In this document: piece by piece, positions 63,305 to 64,000 of the stretch | How the letters are laid out: each line of letters starts with the position of its first letter | Numbering within the stretch: the first letter of the stretch is position 1 | Assembly (NCBI GenBank): GCA_022826565.1 | Contig: JAJDUP010000026.1 | Location: 186,001 to 250,000 of the forward strand | Reading direction: 5' to 3' | Source of the DNA: Gemmatimonadota bacterium | GTDB lineage: Bacteria; Gemmatimonadota; Gemmatimonadetes; Longimicrobiales; Gaopeijiaceae | DNA length: 64,000 bases | Notes under the pieces: model-generated | Told to the model about the DNA's origin: nothing | Database searches by the model: none | The model's input: the letters and a program-made list of their open reading frames with translations, nothing else | Made by a program: the position numbers and the translations under genes

Positions 63305-63631
63305 CTACTCCAGCGCCACCGCGGTGCCGGTCGACGACACCATCAGCATCCCGTTGGCGGACCCCAGAACCTCGTAATCCAGGTCGACGCCGATCACAGC
63401 GTCGGCTCCGCGCGCGCTTGCCTGGGAGGCCATCTCCCGAAGGGCCTCCTCGCGTGCCGTTCGCAGGGCCTTCTCGTACGACGCAGAGCGGCCGCCCACG
63501 ATGTCCCGGATCGACGCCATGATGTCCTTGACGATATTCGCCCCGATGACCGCTTCACCAGTGACGATGCCGAGGTATTCCCGGACGCGCCGGCCCTGCA
63601 GTACTGCCGTTGTCGTGATGATCAAGACCAT
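63305..63631 (-). CDS. YbjQ/UPF0145 (DUF74) family protein
   Basis: 108 residues. The conserved features are the N-terminal strand, [36 protein letters not shown] and the end [16 protein letters not shown], which form the pentameric YbjQ/YdfG-like fold. Suggested as heavy-metal or ligand binding, but no biochemical role is known. A good Shine-Dalgarno (CAAGGAG) lies before the ATG. It sits between the purD end and mutM, four bases from the latter. Confidence 0.88.
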   Translation of the reverse strand: MVLIITTTAVLQGRRVREYLGIVTGEAVIGANIVKDIMASIRDIVGGRSASYEKALRTAREEALREMASQASARGADAVIGVDLDYEVLGSANGMLMVSSTGTAVALE

Positions 63632-63667
63632 GCTCCTTGCAAATCGATTCTCGTCATTAGTATGGCG

Positions 63668-64000
63668 TCAGAGCCGCCGCTCCGCCTCCCGCCAGCCGAT
63701 GTCGGCGCGGAACTGCTTGCCCTCGAAGGTGATCGCGTCCGCGACCGCCCGACTCACCGCGCGCGCGCGCTCAAAGCTCGCGTTGACGGCCGTGACGGCG
63801 AGCACGCGGCCGCCGGAAGTCACCAGACGGCCCGATTGCCGTGCGGTTCCGGCGTGGAAGACATGCACGCCGCTCGGCAGCGGGGGGATCGAGATAGTGG
63901 CGCCCTTGCCGTAGCTGCCGGGGTATCCGGATGCCGCCAGCACGGTCGTGACGGCGGCTGCGCCGGCGAAGGCCGGCCGGTGCCCCGCCAAACCCGAACC
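63668..64000 (-). CDS. purD: Phosphoribosylamine-glycine ligase, C-terminal part; gene continues past the right edge
   Basis: Only the last 111 codons are inside the window; the reading frame is open to the right edge. The GARS C-terminal domain is clear: VLAASGYPGSYGKGATISIP, GVHVFHAGTA, GRLVTSGGRVLAVTAVNASFERARAVSRAVADAI and the terminal FRADIGWRE. The complete enzyme makes glycinamide ribonucleotide in purine synthesis. The catalytic ATP-grasp part is outside. The nearby start of YbjQ suggests a common transcript. Confidence 0.9.
   Translation of the reverse strand, partial: GSGLAGHRPAFAGAAAVTTVLAASGYPGSYGKGATISIPPLPSGVHVFHAGTARQSGRLVTSGGRVLAVTAVNASFERARAVSRAVADAITFEGKQFRADIGWREAERRL

Overview
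The window reads as ordinary chromosome from a high-GC, Gram-negative (two-membrane) bacterium. TonB-dependent receptor, outer-membrane barrel, lipoprotein, SurA-type chaperone and M16 peptidase-pair genes all point to a diderm. The gene mix, the GC-rich codon use and the juxtaposition of parvulin chaperones, mfd, BatA/DUF58 and a SusC-less TonB receptor fit Gemmatimonadota best. That assignment is inference from gene content only; there is no rRNA or other taxonomic marker here. I see no tRNA, rRNA, CRISPR array, insertion sequence, prophage or attachment site. Coding density is very high, and many neighbours overlap by ATGA, GTGA or TGATG, so translational coupling is common.

Layout. 1-6.6 kb (+): tail of an S9 peptidase, a DUF4153 membrane protein, pyrimidine-nucleoside phosphorylase, a secreted PQQ-type sugar dehydrogenase and a secreted DUF1028 protein. 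6.6-9.1 kb (-): penicillin-binding protein 1A and a small DUF3343 protein. 9.1-17.6 kb (+): aroB, an acyl-CoA synthetase, a NYN-LOTUS-LOTUS-HhH protein, 3-methyladenine glycosylase, an NhaC antiporter and etfBA. 17.6-20.2 kb (-): M23 lipoprotein, moeA and an outer-membrane barrel. 20.3-28.6 kb: zinc-ribbon membrane protein, small unknown, Fur-family regulator (-), acetyl-CoA synthetase, hexapeptide acyltransferase (-), small unknown, guaB and a LysM lytic transglycosylase.

28.7-43.8 kb is one long minus-strand run: TonB receptor, DUF58, BatA-like, mfd, two parvulin PPIases, pdxA, holB and moaC. 44-49.3 kb (+): lepA, then a four-gene coupled block (ROK kinase, PfkB kinase, STAS-HATPase, STAS-winged helix). 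49.4-54 kb: PLP trans-sulfuration enzyme behind an AT-rich tandem repeat, convergent P5C dehydrogenase, then NifU-like and Mrp proteins. 54-58.3 kb (-): an ECF sigma / anti-sigma / envelope-protein cluster. 58.6-64 kb: ubiE (+), then M16 peptidase pair, mutM, YbjQ-like and the end of purD (-).

The most interesting signals are: the NYN-LOTUS-LOTUS-HhH protein next to a DNA glycosylase; the STAS/ATPase regulatory pair fused into a sugar-kinase operon; a 2 x 19 bp AT-rich direct repeat with 21 bp period ahead of the trans-sulfuration gene; the ECF sigma module whose targets look like bactofilin and toast-rack proteins; and a recurrent promoter pattern TTGACC-N18-TA(C/G)(C/G)TT that implies a leaderless guaB mRNA and settles the lepA start. 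I found no clear candidate for a wholly new system; these are the best leads.
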